A stretch of 64,000 nt of DNA from Brevibacillus brevis (GTDB taxonomy: Bacteria > Bacillota > Bacilli > Brevibacillales > Brevibacillaceae), in contig NZ_CP134050.1 of NCBI RefSeq assembly GCF_031583145.1, positions 6,031,501-6,095,500 on the forward strand, read 5' to 3'. Shown here piece by piece: positions 28,218 to 37,832 of this stretch. Position numbers and translations under genes: made by a program. Position 1 is the stretch's first letter. Each line of letters begins with the position of its first letter. The notes beneath the pieces are model-generated. The model did not search any database and was not told the DNA's origin. It saw only the letters and a program-made list of their open reading frames with translations.

Positions 28218-30416
28218 TTACTCGTCAAGCTTGAGCTTGGCAAGCGCATCCTTCAGGGCCGAGTTGATTCCATCCGACTCTTTATCCTGTCCTTTCAAAT
28301 ACTGCGCGACTTCTCTCTTGGACACCTTGCTGCCCTTTTCCTTGTTCCGGCGTTCCTGGAAGGTGCTCAGCTTCTCCCTGTGGCCGCAGACGCAGACGAA
28401 CATTTGCTTTTCGCCTTCCCCACGCAGCTCCAGCCTTTTGTGGCATTGCGGGCATCTGGCATTGGTCTGCCGGGAAATGCCTTTGCGATAGCCGCACTCC
28501 CGGTCCTGGCACACCAGCATTTTGCCCCGCTTCCCGTTGACCTCCAAAAGGAACTTGTTGCACTCTGGACATCTGCTGCGGGTCAGGTTGTCGTGACGGA
28601 ACGTCTTTTCGCTGTTTTTGATCTGTTGGACGACCGTTTTGGCGTAGTTCTTCATTTCGCCGATAAACGCCTGCTTGTTCAGACTTCCTTTGGCAATAGC
28701 CCCCAGCTTTTGCTCCCACTGGGCGGTCAAGGTAGGAGACTGCATTTCATCGGGAACGAGCTCGAGGAGCTGCTTGCCTTTTGCTGTCACGAAGATGTGC
28801 TTTCCGCGCTTTTCGAACAAAAAGCTGTTAAACAGCTTCTCGATAATATCGGCGCGGGTCGCCACCGTCCCGAGACCTCCCGTTTCTCCGATGGTTTTGA
28901 TCAGCTCCTTGCTCTCGCTCGCCATGTATTTCGCGGGATTTTCCATGGCCGACAGCAAGCTGGCTTCGGTAAACGGCTCCGGCGGCTTCGTCTCTCCCTT
29001 GGTCTGGGATACGGCAGTGACGCGCAGGCGGTTTCCCTTTTCCACGGCTGGCAGGAGCTGGTCCGCTACGCCATCCGTCGCGTCCTCGTCTTCCTCCACA
29101 TGTCCGTACACCTCTCTCCAGCCTTGTGAAAGCACGGTTTTTCCTCTGGCGATGAACAGCTCCTTGCCCAGTTTCGCCTGGATGGTGACTTGCTCGTACT
29201 CGAAGGGAGGGAACAGAACAGCCAAAAACCGCTTCACGACCAGGTCGAATATTTTCCGTTCCTTGTCGCTCAGATCGCTGAGCAGCACGGACTGCTCTGT
29301 CGGGATGATCGCGTGGTGATCGGACACCTTGCTGTCGTCGACGAACGCTTTGCTTGCTTTGATCGGACTGCGCAAGATTTTCGCGGCATGGGGCGCATAC
29401 GGCTTCATCTGCACGGCCTTTACCCGATCCGCCAACGTCTCCACAATATCCGAAGACAGATAGCGCGAATCGGTCCGCGGGTACGTGACGACTTTGTGGT
29501 GCTCGTAGAGGCTCTGCATGATGGAGAGCGTCTCCTTCGCGGAAAAGCCGTACCGCTTGTTCGCCTCCCGCTGCAGCTCGGTGAGGTCGTACAGCTGCGG
29601 GGCAAACGCCTTTTTGTGAGCCCACTTCACCTCGACCACTTCCGCCGCTGCTTCTTTTTTCAACGATGCCAGGAGCTGGTCCGCCTTTTCCTTGGAAAAG
29701 GTTTTGACGTCCTTCGTCTGCTGATCCTGCCACTGCAGCTGGATCGGGCCCTCCGCTACGGCGGTCAGTCCGTAATACGGCTTCGGCGTGAACTGGCGGA
29801 TTTCTTCTTCCCGTTTGGCCACGATCGCCAGCGTCGGAGTCTGGACCCGTCCGCAAGACAATTGGGCGTTGTATTTGCACGTCAGGGCCCGGGTAGCATT
29901 GATCCCCACCAGCCAGTCTGCTTCCGCACGGGCGGCGGCGGAGGCGTACAAAGACTCATAAGCCTTGCCGTCCTTCAGATTGCGAAACCCGTCCCGAATC
30001 GCTTTGTCCGTCACCGACGAGATCCAGAGCCGCTTGATCGGCTTGCTGACATGGACCATCTCGATGATCCAGCGGGCCACCAGCTCTCCTTCGCGCCCCG
30101 CATCTGTCGCAATCACGATTTCTTTGACGTCGCTGCGCCTCATCTGCTGCTTCACGGCCTGGAACTGCCGGTTGCTTTCCTTGATGACCACCAGCTTCAG
30201 CGGCGAAGGCATGATCGGCAAATCCTCGATTCGCCAGGAGCTGTATTGCTGTCCGTACGCCTCGGGGTCGGCCAGCGTCACCAGATGCCCCAAGGCCCAT
30301 GTCACGATATATGTATCGCCTTCAAAATAACCGTTTCCTTTTTTGTGGCATTGCAAGACCTTCGCGATGTCGCGTCCGACGGAAGGCTTCTCAGCCAGCA
30401 CCAGTGTTTTGCTCAT
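28218..30416 (-). CDS. topB: DNA topoisomerase III
   Basis: Type IA topoisomerase of 732 residues, which relaxes and decatenates DNA through a 5'-phosphotyrosine. The Toprim domain is at the N-terminus (Glu 9 in VLAEKPSVGRDIAKVL; DAGREGE at 105-111). The active-site Tyr 312 is in VTYPRTDSRYL, and the C-terminus carries two four-Cys zinc-ribbon-like units (CPECNK...CQDREC and CPQCHK...CVCG). This is the normal Firmicute TopB length and layout. Monocistronic. Confidence 0.96.
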   Translation of the reverse strand: MSKTLVLAEKPSVGRDIAKVLQCHKKGNGYFEGDTYIVTWALGHLVTLADPEAYGQQYSSWRIEDLPIMPSPLKLVVIKESNRQFQAVKQQMRRSDVKEIVIATDAGREGELVARWIIEMVHVSKPIKRLWISSVTDKAIRDGFRNLKDGKAYESLYASAAARAEADWLVGINATRALTCKYNAQLSCGRVQTPTLAIVAKREEEIRQFTPKPYYGLTAVAEGPIQLQWQDQQTKDVKTFSKEKADQLLASLKKEAAAEVVEVKWAHKKAFAPQLYDLTELQREANKRYGFSAKETLSIMQSLYEHHKVVTYPRTDSRYLSSDIVETLADRVKAVQMKPYAPHAAKILRSPIKASKAFVDDSKVSDHHAIIPTEQSVLLSDLSDKERKIFDLVVKRFLAVLFPPFEYEQVTIQAKLGKELFIARGKTVLSQGWREVYGHVEEDEDATDGVADQLLPAVEKGNRLRVTAVSQTKGETKPPEPFTEASLLSAMENPAKYMASESKELIKTIGETGGLGTVATRADIIEKLFNSFLFEKRGKHIFVTAKGKQLLELVPDEMQSPTLTAQWEQKLGAIAKGSLNKQAFIGEMKNYAKTVVQQIKNSEKTFRHDNLTRSRCPECNKFLLEVNGKRGKMLVCQDRECGYRKGISRQTNARCPQCHKRLELRGEGEKQMFVCVCGHREKLSTFQERRNKEKGSKVSKREVAQYLKGQDKESDGINSALKDALAKLKLDE

Positions 30417-30650
30417 TTTTTTCTTACACCCTTTCCAACCAGCTGCGGTCCATCCAATAGTACCATTCTAAACAAAAAACGTCTGAAGGGGACAGTCCAA
30501 ATGAGGGCTTTGCCTTTCCTCGCTGTCCCTTCCGGCCGGATTTCCCGCGGATTGTCGCGTTTTTACAATACTCGTCCCCGCTTTCCGTCTATAATGGAAA
30601 AAGGTTACATTCCCTCTCACCAATTTTCCCAATGAAACGGAGGATTTTCC

Positions 30651-31100
30651 ATGGAACTCAAGTATGTGACTTATATCGATGGCACGCCGGAGCAGGTGTG
30701 GAACGCCCTTGTTTCGCCGGAGGGAACGAAGGCTATTTTTTACGGTTCCGTCCTGCAATCGACATTCAAGGTCGGAGCCCCTTATGCGTACGTGGGTCCA
30801 GGCAATGACGGTGACGAGACGGTCCACGTATATGGCAACATCCTGGCTTTCGAGCCGTACCGCCTGATGAGCTATACGGAGCACCCGGGACCTTCTTACG
30901 CGGAAAATCACGCCGAATTGGAAACGAGAGTGACGGCTACACTGGAAACCGTAGGGAAATGCACGAAGCTCACCCTGGTAAACGACCAGTGGCCGGAAAA
31001 CCACCCTTCCTACGAGCGTACCAAGGAAAGCTGGCATTTTATCATGAGCAGCATCAAAACGTACGTGGAGACAGGCAAGACATTAGACTTCGGTTGGTGA
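30651..31100 (+). CDS. SRPBCC/AHSA1 family protein
   Basis: The 149-residue protein has the START-like AHSA1 fold signature: VTYIDGTPEQVWNAL at the N-terminus, then FKVGAPYAYVGPG, and the ending TYVETGKTLDFGW. Family members bind small hydrophobic ligands; the role is unknown. The DUF1697 gene starts 5 nt later, so the two are co-transcribed. Confidence 0.85.
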   Translation: MELKYVTYIDGTPEQVWNALVSPEGTKAIFYGSVLQSTFKVGAPYAYVGPGNDGDETVHVYGNILAFEPYRLMSYTEHPGPSYAENHAELETRVTATLETVGKCTKLTLVNDQWPENHPSYERTKESWHFIMSSIKTYVETGKTLDFGW

Positions 31101-31104
31101 TCAC

Positions 31105-31677
31105 GTGGCGAATAGCAAAACCGTTTACATTGCGCTGCTTCGCGGAATCAACGTGGGCGGCAAAAACAAGATCAAGATGGCCGAGCTCAGGTCGGCGCTT
31201 GAAAACATCGGGCTTTTCCGGGTAAAAACGTACATCCAGAGCGGCAACGTCCTCTTTGTATCGGAAGACGACGAAGATACGCTGCGCAAGCGGATGGAGG
31301 AAGAGATTGCATCCTCGTTTGGCATCACTCTCACCGTCGTGTTGCGGACGGCCGAGGAGCTGCAGCGGATCGTCGAGAATTGCCCTTTCTCGGACGAGCT
31401 CATCGAAGAAGCGGCTGCCTCCGCTGTGGGCGAAAGCCTCTACGTTGCGCTGCTGCCAGAAGCCCCGCCGCCATCCGGTGTAGACAAGCTGGCAGCCGCC
31501 GAAAACGGAAACGACCTGTACGAGATCGCGGGACGCGATGTGTATCTGCTGTTCCGCCAGAGCGTGCGGGATGCCAAGCTGTCCGCCAACCTGGCAAAGC
31601 TCGGCGTGCCCGCTACCGTGCGGAACTGGAATACGATGAGCAAGCTCGCGGCCATGACCCGCGAGATGGAGGCGTAA
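31105..31677 (+). CDS. DUF1697 family protein
   Basis: The 190-residue protein matches DUF1697 with its hallmark start YIALLRGINVGGKNKIKM, TYIQSGNVLF near residue 38 and NWNTMSKLAAM at the end. The start is GTG at 31105. It forms an operon with the AHSA1-like gene. No biochemical function is established that I know of. Confidence 0.88.
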   Translation: MANSKTVYIALLRGINVGGKNKIKMAELRSALENIGLFRVKTYIQSGNVLFVSEDDEDTLRKRMEEEIASSFGITLTVVLRTAEELQRIVENCPFSDELIEEAAASAVGESLYVALLPEAPPPSGVDKLAAAENGNDLYEIAGRDVYLLFRQSVRDAKLSANLAKLGVPATVRNWNTMSKLAAMTREMEA

Positions 31678-31681
31678 CAAA

Positions 31682-31730
31682 AAAGAAGGCAGGCCGTCGC
31701 AGTGACGGTGACTGCCTTCTTCTTATTTTG
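31682..31730. terminator. Bidirectional terminator after the DUF1697 gene
   Basis: AGAAGGCAG (31684-31692) pairs with CTGCCTTCT (31712-31720), with an inner GCCGTC/GACGGT stem and a T-rich tail. Confidence 0.8.
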
Positions 31731-31770
31731 CTCGGTGGTGAAATTGCTCGCGTGCGATAGGCCGATTGGA

Positions 31771-32211
31771 CTACCACACTTCGGGCTTTACCACCATAAA
31801 CCACAGCATCGCAAGCAGCAGAATCAAATAAATCCAGATCGAACGGGTGAGCTCCCGCACCAGCTTCTCCTGGTCTGCACCCGGTTCATGAAACCTCCGG
31901 ATTTTCGGCGAAAAGGCGCGAGCCAGAAAGTACAGCGAGCTGAACATGATCAGCACCGTCGCCACGATCCACGACGACTTCCATGACCAGGACCCCCACA
32001 TGACCAGCACGATCCCGGAAATGACAAGCACATGCCCCATGTGCTTCGCCAGACGCGTGGCGGTCCTGAATGTCTCCAGATAAGCCTGCTGTTTGGCGAG
32101 TTCAGCTCCCCGCAGCCTCTTCATCATGGGAAGCAGAACAAAAAACGGGCCGATGGACATCATGGCGCTGAGGATGTGGATGTAGAGCAGGCATTTATAG
32201 AGAACGCTCAC
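31771..32211 (-). CDS. DUF2269-like integral membrane protein
   Basis: The 146-residue protein has four hydrophobic spans and the early pattern LLYIHILSAMMSIGPFF, with a His in the first span that recalls DUF2269 and related small membrane proteins. It overlaps the upstream ASCH gene by 4 nt, indicating translational coupling. Function unknown. Confidence 0.7.
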   Translation of the reverse strand: MSVLYKCLLYIHILSAMMSIGPFFVLLPMMKRLRGAELAKQQAYLETFRTATRLAKHMGHVLVISGIVLVMWGSWSWKSSWIVATVLIMFSSLYFLARAFSPKIRRFHEPGADQEKLVRELTRSIWIYLILLLAMLWFMVVKPEVW

Positions 32212-32570
32212 AACTCACGATTCGCAGCCGGGGCAAATTCATGGACCCAGACCTGCATGTGGGGCAGCCATGGCATCCCTGGATGCATGGAGAGAATAGC
32301 CTTTTTGTATTCCTCCACATTGGCGTATCCCTCTCGCTGGGCATCCGCGTCCGTCAGTTCTCCTAGCGACTGCCGGTACACCTTTTCCACCACGAATTCG
32401 TACCCGCCCAGGTTCATGATTTCCCCGACGTCCGCATAGCGTCCGTTTCTTCTGGTGGCGGTTTTTTGTCCGGCCAGGACTTTTTCGATGTCGGCCGGCA
32501 GGGTGATCAGCCGATCGATGGTACAGGTTTTGGGCGGCAAATCATTGGTGTTGTTTCTTTCCGTTTGCAT
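32208..32570 (-). CDS. ASCH-domain protein
   Basis: The 120-residue protein carries an ASCH/PUA-like domain, with KVLAGQKTATRRNGRYADVGE and the ending MQVWVHEF typical of the fold, which is linked to RNA binding. The ATG at 32570 follows AGGGACTTCC. It is the first gene of a two-gene unit with the DUF2269-like protein. Confidence 0.75.
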   Translation of the reverse strand: MQTERNNTNDLPPKTCTIDRLITLPADIEKVLAGQKTATRRNGRYADVGEIMNLGGYEFVVEKVYRQSLGELTDADAQREGYANVEEYKKAILSMHPGMPWLPHMQVWVHEFAPAANREL

Positions 32571-32668
32571 ACGGAAGTCCCTCCTTCATGGCTTCTCTCA
32601 TGTTCCGTCTGATGCCTTGCGTTCCGGGTATGGCTCGTTCCGGCGGTCATTCACGTTCCCGCTGTTAC

Positions 32669-33091
32669 TCACGTAAGTAGAAGCCCGGAAAAAGCCTGCA
32701 CCAGGGCCAGCGAGGAGATCTCTTCTCCCTTTCTCTCGAGGAAGACATGCGGCACCCGCGTCCCTGGCTCTCCAGTCCACTGCTGCGGATTCTGAACAGG
32801 CGGCAGATTCTCCTCGGCTGCCAACTCGGAACGATTGCACCTATTAGGATAACGGCAACCCATGTGGATCGACAAGATATCCACGGTGATCCCTTTGGAA
32901 CCGAGCTTGTCGCGCTTCTGTGACAACAGAACGACCTGTTGCAATGTGTAAGCGGCAAGCCCCTCATTTTCTCTATCATAAAGGAAATCCAGACGGAAAA
33001 CATCAGAGCCGCTCCCTGACCCGGCATAGGGAGTAAGCGCTCCTCTCACGGTGTCATTTGCCAAGGAAGCACTGGACCGCCTGCTGCTCGC
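32669..33091 (-). pseudogene. FAD-dependent aromatic monooxygenase, decayed C-terminal part
   Basis: The minus strand reads as the C-terminal portion of a PheA/TfdB-type flavoprotein hydroxylase. The clearest parts are the GEPGTRVPHVFLER motif, which closes the FAD-binding domain of this family, the preceding PPVQNPQQW and a degraded GCRYPN segment. The N-terminal GxGxxG and DG motifs are missing, the 131-codon frame begins with unrelated-looking sequence, and the end is abrupt. I read it as a remnant between the ASCH and LLM genes. A real small protein is unlikely. Confidence 0.5.
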
Positions 33092-33109
33092 GTTTGATGG
33101 GCAAGGACC

Positions 33110-34162
33110 TTACTTCTGGGAAGCTTCCCAGCTGGCGATTTCCTCACGCACACGCGGCGCCACTTCTGTGCCCAGCAGTTCAATCGCCTTCATCACTTGC
33201 TCATGAGGCATAGACCCGACTGGTACGTGGAGCATAAATCGCGTGACGCCTACCTGTTTGCGCAGGTGGATGATTTTCTGGGCGACCGTCTCCGGATCGC
33301 CGACGTACAGCGCTCCTTCAAAGCTGCGTGCGGCATCGAAGCTCGCCCGATCGTAATGGCCCCAGCCGCGCTCACGGCCCAGCACGTTCATCGCTTGCTG
33401 GGTGGAAGGGAAAAATTGATCCGCCGCAGTCTGCGTATCCGCCGCGACGAAGCCGTGCGAATGCGAAGCGACCCGCAGCTTTGCCGGGTCGTGCCCTGCC
33501 TGCGCCGCCGCTCTCTTGTAGAGCTCGACGATTGCTGCGAACTGGACCGGCCTTCCGCCGATGATCGCGAGTACGAGCGGAAGCCCCAAAAGCCCTGCCC
33601 GGATAGCCGATTGCGGTGTTCCCCCGCTGCCGATCCATACGGGCAAAGGATCTTGCACCGGACGCGGATATACCCCCAGATTGTGAATGGCCGGCCGATG
33701 CTTGCCGCTCCAGGTCACTTTCTCCGACTTGCAGATTTTCAGCAGCAGCTCCAGCTTCTCGTCGAACAGCTCGTCGTAGTCGTTCAAATCATAGCCGAAC
33801 AGCGGAAACGACTCGATAAACGAGCCACGGCCCGCCATGATTTCCGCCCGTCCGTTTGATACCGCATCCAGCGTCGCGAAATCCTGGAAGACGCGCACCG
33901 GGTCGGCGGAAGAAAGCACCGTGACCGCGCTCGTCAGCCGGATCCGTTTCGTCTGGGTGGCAGCGGCGGCAAGTACGACCGCCGGTGATGAAGCCGCATA
34001 ATCCTTTCGATGGTGCTCGCCTACTCCAAAGACATCCAACCCGACCTGATCGGCCAGGACAATCTCCTCGACCACCTCGCGCAAACGCTGGGCATGGCTG
34101 ATCACTTCCCCTGTCTTTACGTCGGGCGTTGTTTCTACGAATGTGCTAAGACCTATTTCCAC
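33110..34162 (-). CDS. LLM-class flavin-dependent oxidoreductase
   Basis: The 350-residue protein is a bacterial-luciferase-like TIM barrel that uses reduced flavin. Characteristic parts are [17 protein letters not shown] near residue 43, [36 protein letters not shown] and [13 protein letters not shown]. The start is GTG at 34162 behind GGGGAATC. Substrate unknown. The adjacent flavin monooxygenase remnant hints at a once larger oxidative cluster. Confidence 0.9.
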   Translation of the reverse strand: MEIGLSTFVETTPDVKTGEVISHAQRLREVVEEIVLADQVGLDVFGVGEHHRKDYAASSPAVVLAAAATQTKRIRLTSAVTVLSSADPVRVFQDFATLDAVSNGRAEIMAGRGSFIESFPLFGYDLNDYDELFDEKLELLLKICKSEKVTWSGKHRPAIHNLGVYPRPVQDPLPVWIGSGGTPQSAIRAGLLGLPLVLAIIGGRPVQFAAIVELYKRAAAQAGHDPAKLRVASHSHGFVAADTQTAADQFFPSTQQAMNVLGRERGWGHYDRASFDAARSFEGALYVGDPETVAQKIIHLRKQVGVTRFMLHVPVGSMPHEQVMKAIELLGTEVAPRVREEIASWEASQK

Positions 34163-34378
34163 GGTTGATTCCCCTTTTCTGTCCTTATTCTAGTGTATAT
34201 GGTGCTCATTTTAATTTCTTCAAAACCTAATATCTCTATTTTGAGACTTTTCGTGGACAATTGCAAGTCTGGACTACTTTCATTCTTCCTGGCCTTACAA
34301 TCAGAAGATCCAGTCTCCCGAAGGTGCATTCTCCCATCTGATAAAGGTAGATACGCTGCGATTGTCGAACTCCTAGGC

Positions 34379-37300
34379 ATGATGCGAATACGAAATACAA
34401 CCACTACCAAATACATCGCTACCATTGTCTTGTTTCTTACCGTTCTTCTCAGCCTGCGATGGGCGTGGGCGGAAATGTTTTCCGTGTCGGATCACCCGCC
34501 TGCTGTCCAAGGGGTGCTCGACATGCGCGGCTTTGACCTGGACAATACGTCCACGGTGCTTCTGGACGGCGAGTGGCAATTCTACCCGGGAAGATTCGTC
34601 TCCCATCCAGACGTACCGCAGCTGAGAAACCAAGTCCGAATGGTCCAGGTCCCGGGCGATTGGAGTGCCGCCTTCCCAAAAGGCACGGATTCTTCCTATG
34701 GGTACGGAACATACCGGCTCCGTATCCTTGTCGATCCGCTCAAGCAGCCGGTCGGCTTTTGGCTGCGGGGAATCCAGGCCGCTTCCCGAGTGGAATTAAA
34801 CGGGGTGGAAGAGGGCACGATTGGGACTCCTGCAGAAAACGCTGAAGCGTACACGCCCAGAAATGTCTCGTACACCGCTACCTACGATGACCAGGGAGCG
34901 ACGGAAATCGAATTGCTGATTCGGGTCTCCAATTTCGATGACCGATACAACGGGGGGATATTGCATTCCATTGTCTTCGGCTCCCAGGCCGCAATCGATC
35001 ACGTACGCTGGTACTCGATCGGGTTTCAGCTTGTGATCTTTATGACGTTGGTGCTTCACGGCCTGTATGCGTTTATTCTCTATCTGTTCAATCGGGGAGA
35101 AAAGACGCTGCTCCATGTCGGCCTGCTCACACTGGCGGTAGGTGTCTCGATCATTGCCGGTCACGACAACATCCTCGTGCTTTGGCTGCCGCTCGACAAC
35201 ACCTGGGCCTTGAAAGTCAGGCTGCTGGCCTTGCTCTGGCAATCCTATCTCCTCCTTCTCGTCTTTCGGAGGTTTTCTGCGGCCTCGCAAAAGAGCCTGG
35301 GCTTGCGCGTGTACTCTGCCGCACTCGTCGCATACTCCATCTTCCTTTTGGCTGGGACCGCTTCACTCGTGAATGCGACGGTAGCATGGGGGATCTTTCC
35401 TGTCTTCTACCTTTTTTCCTTCGCCTGGTTCGTCTACGTGGTCGGAACCATGATCTTCGGAAAGCAAGCCGACGCCGACGCCGTCTTCCTGATCCTGTCA
35501 GCCGCAGGCATCGTGTCCAACGTTCTCTGGAGTCTGTGGAACGCGCATCACGAGACGACAGTCGTCTACAATCCTGTGGACATCATCGCAGCGATCCTCG
35601 GGTTTTCCACGTACTGGTTTAAAAAGTTTATGCGAAAAACCAAGGAAAACATCGAGCTGAACGAGCAGCTCAAGCGGGCGGACAAGCTGAAGGACCAGTT
35701 TCTCGCCAATACGTCGCACGAGCTGAGGACGCCGCTGCACGGGATCATGAATATCGCCCACACCGTGTTGGCCAAGGAACAGGGAAACATGGATGAGCGC
35801 AGCGTCAAAGACATGGAGCTGCTCCTGACCATCAGCCGGCGCATGTCGCATATGCTCGTCGATCTGCTCGATGTGGCGCGGCTCCAGGAACATCGTATCG
35901 TCCTCCAACAGAAGCCGATCAAGATTCAGACGCTTGTCCCCGGTGTCATCGGGATGCTGGGCTTTATGACGGAGGGCAGGCCGATCCAGCTGCAATCGGA
36001 CATCGCCGAGTCGCTGCCGCCCGTTATGGCGGATGAGAAACGGCTTTTGCAAATTTTGTACAATCTCTTGCACAATGCACTCAAGTATACGGAAGCAGGG
36101 ACCGTTTGCGTGTCCGCCGTGCTCCACGACAAAAGGGTATTCATCCATGTCTCGGATACGGGCGTAGGTATGGATGAGGACACGCAAGCGCGGATTTTTC
36201 TCCCATACGAGCAAGGATCTCACGGGATTACCGATGGAAGAGGCATCGGACTCGGCCTCAGCATCTGCAAGCAGCTGGTCGAGCTCCACGGCGGTGCGTT
36301 GACCGTCCGTTCCGAAGAAGGCAAAGGCTCGGTCTTCAGCTTTGATCTGCCATTGGCTGATACGTCCGATCTCCCTGCATCACCCAATCCGCTTTATCTG
36401 CAAGAGATGTCGGACCGGCTCGATTCGGCGTACGCCAGACTGCTCACGTCGAACAGCCCCACGGGTGAAGCAGCCGCGGCTTCTTCTCTGACCCCCCCGC
36501 TCTTGCACGGCGGACAGGTGAATATCCTGGCGGTCGATGACGATCCCGTCAATCTGAGCGTGCTTGTCGGCATCCTCTCGACGGAGCCGTATTCCGTCAC
36601 GACGGCCCATTCCGCAGGCGAAGCTTTGGAATTGCTCGGCACCAAACAGTGGGATTTGCTGGTTGCCGATGTCATGATGCCGCAAATGTCCGGGTATGAG
36701 CTTACAGAAAAAGTAAGGGAGCACTATTCCGTGTCAGAGCTTCCCGTGTTGCTGCTGACCGCACGCAGCCAGCCCGCCGATATCTACACCGGCTTTCTTG
36801 CGGGTGCGAACGATTACGTGACCAAGCCCGTGGACGCCCTGGAGCTCAAGTACCGGATCCGAGCGCTCATCACGCTCAAGCAGTCCATCAACGAGCGCTT
36901 GCGCATGGAGGCCGCTTACCTTCAGGCACAGATCCACCCTCACTTTCTGTTCAATACGCTGAACTCCATTCTGGCTCTAAGCGAGATTGACACAGAGAGA
37001 ATGCGCGGTCTTGGCGACGCCTTTGCCTCGTATTTGCGGATCAGCTTTGATTTTCTCAATACCGGCGAAATGGTCGACCTTTCCCACGAGCTCAAGCTCG
37101 TCGAAGCCTATCTGTTCATCGAAAAAGAACGCTTCGGCGACAGGCTGTCCTTCATCTGGGAGGTCGACCCCGACATCGACATGCTCCTCCCGCCTCTGAC
37201 CATTCAGCCGCTGGCGGAAAATGCGGTGAGGCATGGCCTGCTTAGCCGTTTAAAAGGCGGCACCCTCACCATCCGGATTTCCCGGCAGGAAGGCTCCGTG

Positions 37301-37507
37301 CTGGTGGAAGTAATGGACAATGGCAAGGGCATGGACCAGGAAACGATTGCCCAATTGCTCAGCCCGACGATGAATGACAAAAACGGCATCGGAATCCCCA
37401 ATACGAATCGCCGGTTGATTCAATTGTACGGGCAAGGATTGTCCATCAGCAGCAAGCCTGGGGAAGGAACGACAGTATCGTTTGTTGTTCCGGATAGCCA
37501 AGAATAG
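34379..37507 (+). CDS. Hybrid histidine kinase with DISM sensor, receiver and second LytS-type kinase module
   Basis: The 1042-residue membrane kinase contains, in order: an N-terminal span; an extracellular 7TMR-DISM-like beta domain (VLLDGEWQFYPGRF); about seven spans (residues 215-415); HisKA with phospho-His 447 (NTSHELRTPLHG); HATPase_c (GIGLGLSICKQLVELHGG); a receiver with Asp 764 (VADVMMPQ); and then a second, LytS/YehU-type kinase with His 855 (IHPHFLFNTLNS) and its own ATPase domain. The ATG at 34379 (or 34382) is chosen from membrane topology; the Shine-Dalgarno is poor. No response regulator is adjacent. A paralogue with the same order lies at 56388-59462. Signal unknown. Confidence 0.88.
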   Translation: MMRIRNTTTTKYIATIVLFLTVLLSLRWAWAEMFSVSDHPPAVQGVLDMRGFDLDNTSTVLLDGEWQFYPGRFVSHPDVPQLRNQVRMVQVPGDWSAAFPKGTDSSYGYGTYRLRILVDPLKQPVGFWLRGIQAASRVELNGVEEGTIGTPAENAEAYTPRNVSYTATYDDQGATEIELLIRVSNFDDRYNGGILHSIVFGSQAAIDHVRWYSIGFQLVIFMTLVLHGLYAFILYLFNRGEKTLLHVGLLTLAVGVSIIAGHDNILVLWLPLDNTWALKVRLLALLWQSYLLLLVFRRFSAASQKSLGLRVYSAALVAYSIFLLAGTASLVNATVAWGIFPVFYLFSFAWFVYVVGTMIFGKQADADAVFLILSAAGIVSNVLWSLWNAHHETTVVYNPVDIIAAILGFSTYWFKKFMRKTKENIELNEQLKRADKLKDQFLANTSHELRTPLHGIMNIAHTVLAKEQGNMDERSVKDMELLLTISRRMSHMLVDLLDVARLQEHRIVLQQKPIKIQTLVPGVIGMLGFMTEGRPIQLQSDIAESLPPVMADEKRLLQILYNLLHNALKYTEAGTVCVSAVLHDKRVFIHVSDTGVGMDEDTQARIFLPYEQGSHGITDGRGIGLGLSICKQLVELHGGALTVRSEEGKGSVFSFDLPLADTSDLPASPNPLYLQEMSDRLDSAYARLLTSNSPTGEAAAASSLTPPLLHGGQVNILAVDDDPVNLSVLVGILSTEPYSVTTAHSAGEALELLGTKQWDLLVADVMMPQMSGYELTEKVREHYSVSELPVLLLTARSQPADIYTGFLAGANDYVTKPVDALELKYRIRALITLKQSINERLRMEAAYLQAQIHPHFLFNTLNSILALSEIDTERMRGLGDAFASYLRISFDFLNTGEMVDLSHELKLVEAYLFIEKERFGDRLSFIWEVDPDIDMLLPPLTIQPLAENAVRHGLLSRLKGGTLTIRISRQEGSVLVEVMDNGKGMDQETIAQLLSPTMNDKNGIGIPNTNRRLIQLYGQGLSISSKPGEGTTVSFVVPDSQE

Positions 37508-37766
37508 GCTGGTATCGGCGATTATTATCTTGAACCAAAGCGAAAGCAGTCCCTAGGATCGAATCAAGTCCGGGACTGCTTTCGTGTTATGTGCGAGGTC
37601 GCCCTCAAAAAAGAGAGCGATGGGCAGAATACCTGCTAAAGGCAGATTGAAAACGTTTGAGCATATCAGCACTTCTCCGCTCCCCTCCCACTGGCAACAC
37701 ATTCTCATACAGAGATGAGGTACCGTTGTGCTCTCTTCTCCCTCATTTCTATGAAGGCGATTTGCC
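37508..37766. other. Intergenic region with hairpin after the hybrid kinase
   Basis: A perfect 13-bp inverted repeat (CGAAAGCAGTCCC at 37541-37553, GGGACTGCTTTCG at 37572-37584) follows the kinase stop and probably ends its transcript, though no T run follows. The rest, to 37766, shows no credible gene. Confidence 0.55.
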
Positions 37767-37800
37767 ATAAAAAAGAGGGACATGGTCGTCCCATGTCCCT
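37767..37800 (-). terminator. Terminator of the amino-acid permease gene
   Basis: GGGACATGG (37777-37785) pairs with CCATGTCCC (37791-37799); the minus strand continues into a run of T. Confidence 0.85.
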
Positions 37801-37832
37801 TCGAATGAAATTCCCGTTAAGCTTGTTTGCGG

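Noticed and set aside
29190-30635. A 481-codon plus-strand open frame opposite topB
   Set aside because: The minus strand encodes complete topoisomerase III; the opposite frame is Arg/His/Gln-rich shadow sequence.
37648-37662. A cre-like sequence for CcpA (TTGAAAACGTTTGAG)
   Set aside because: It lies between convergent gene ends, not at a promoter, and misses the consensus C; no role can be supported.
37553-37783. A 76-codon minus-strand frame rich in Cys and Met
   Set aside because: It overlaps two terminator-like hairpins and has no ribosome site or conserved pattern.
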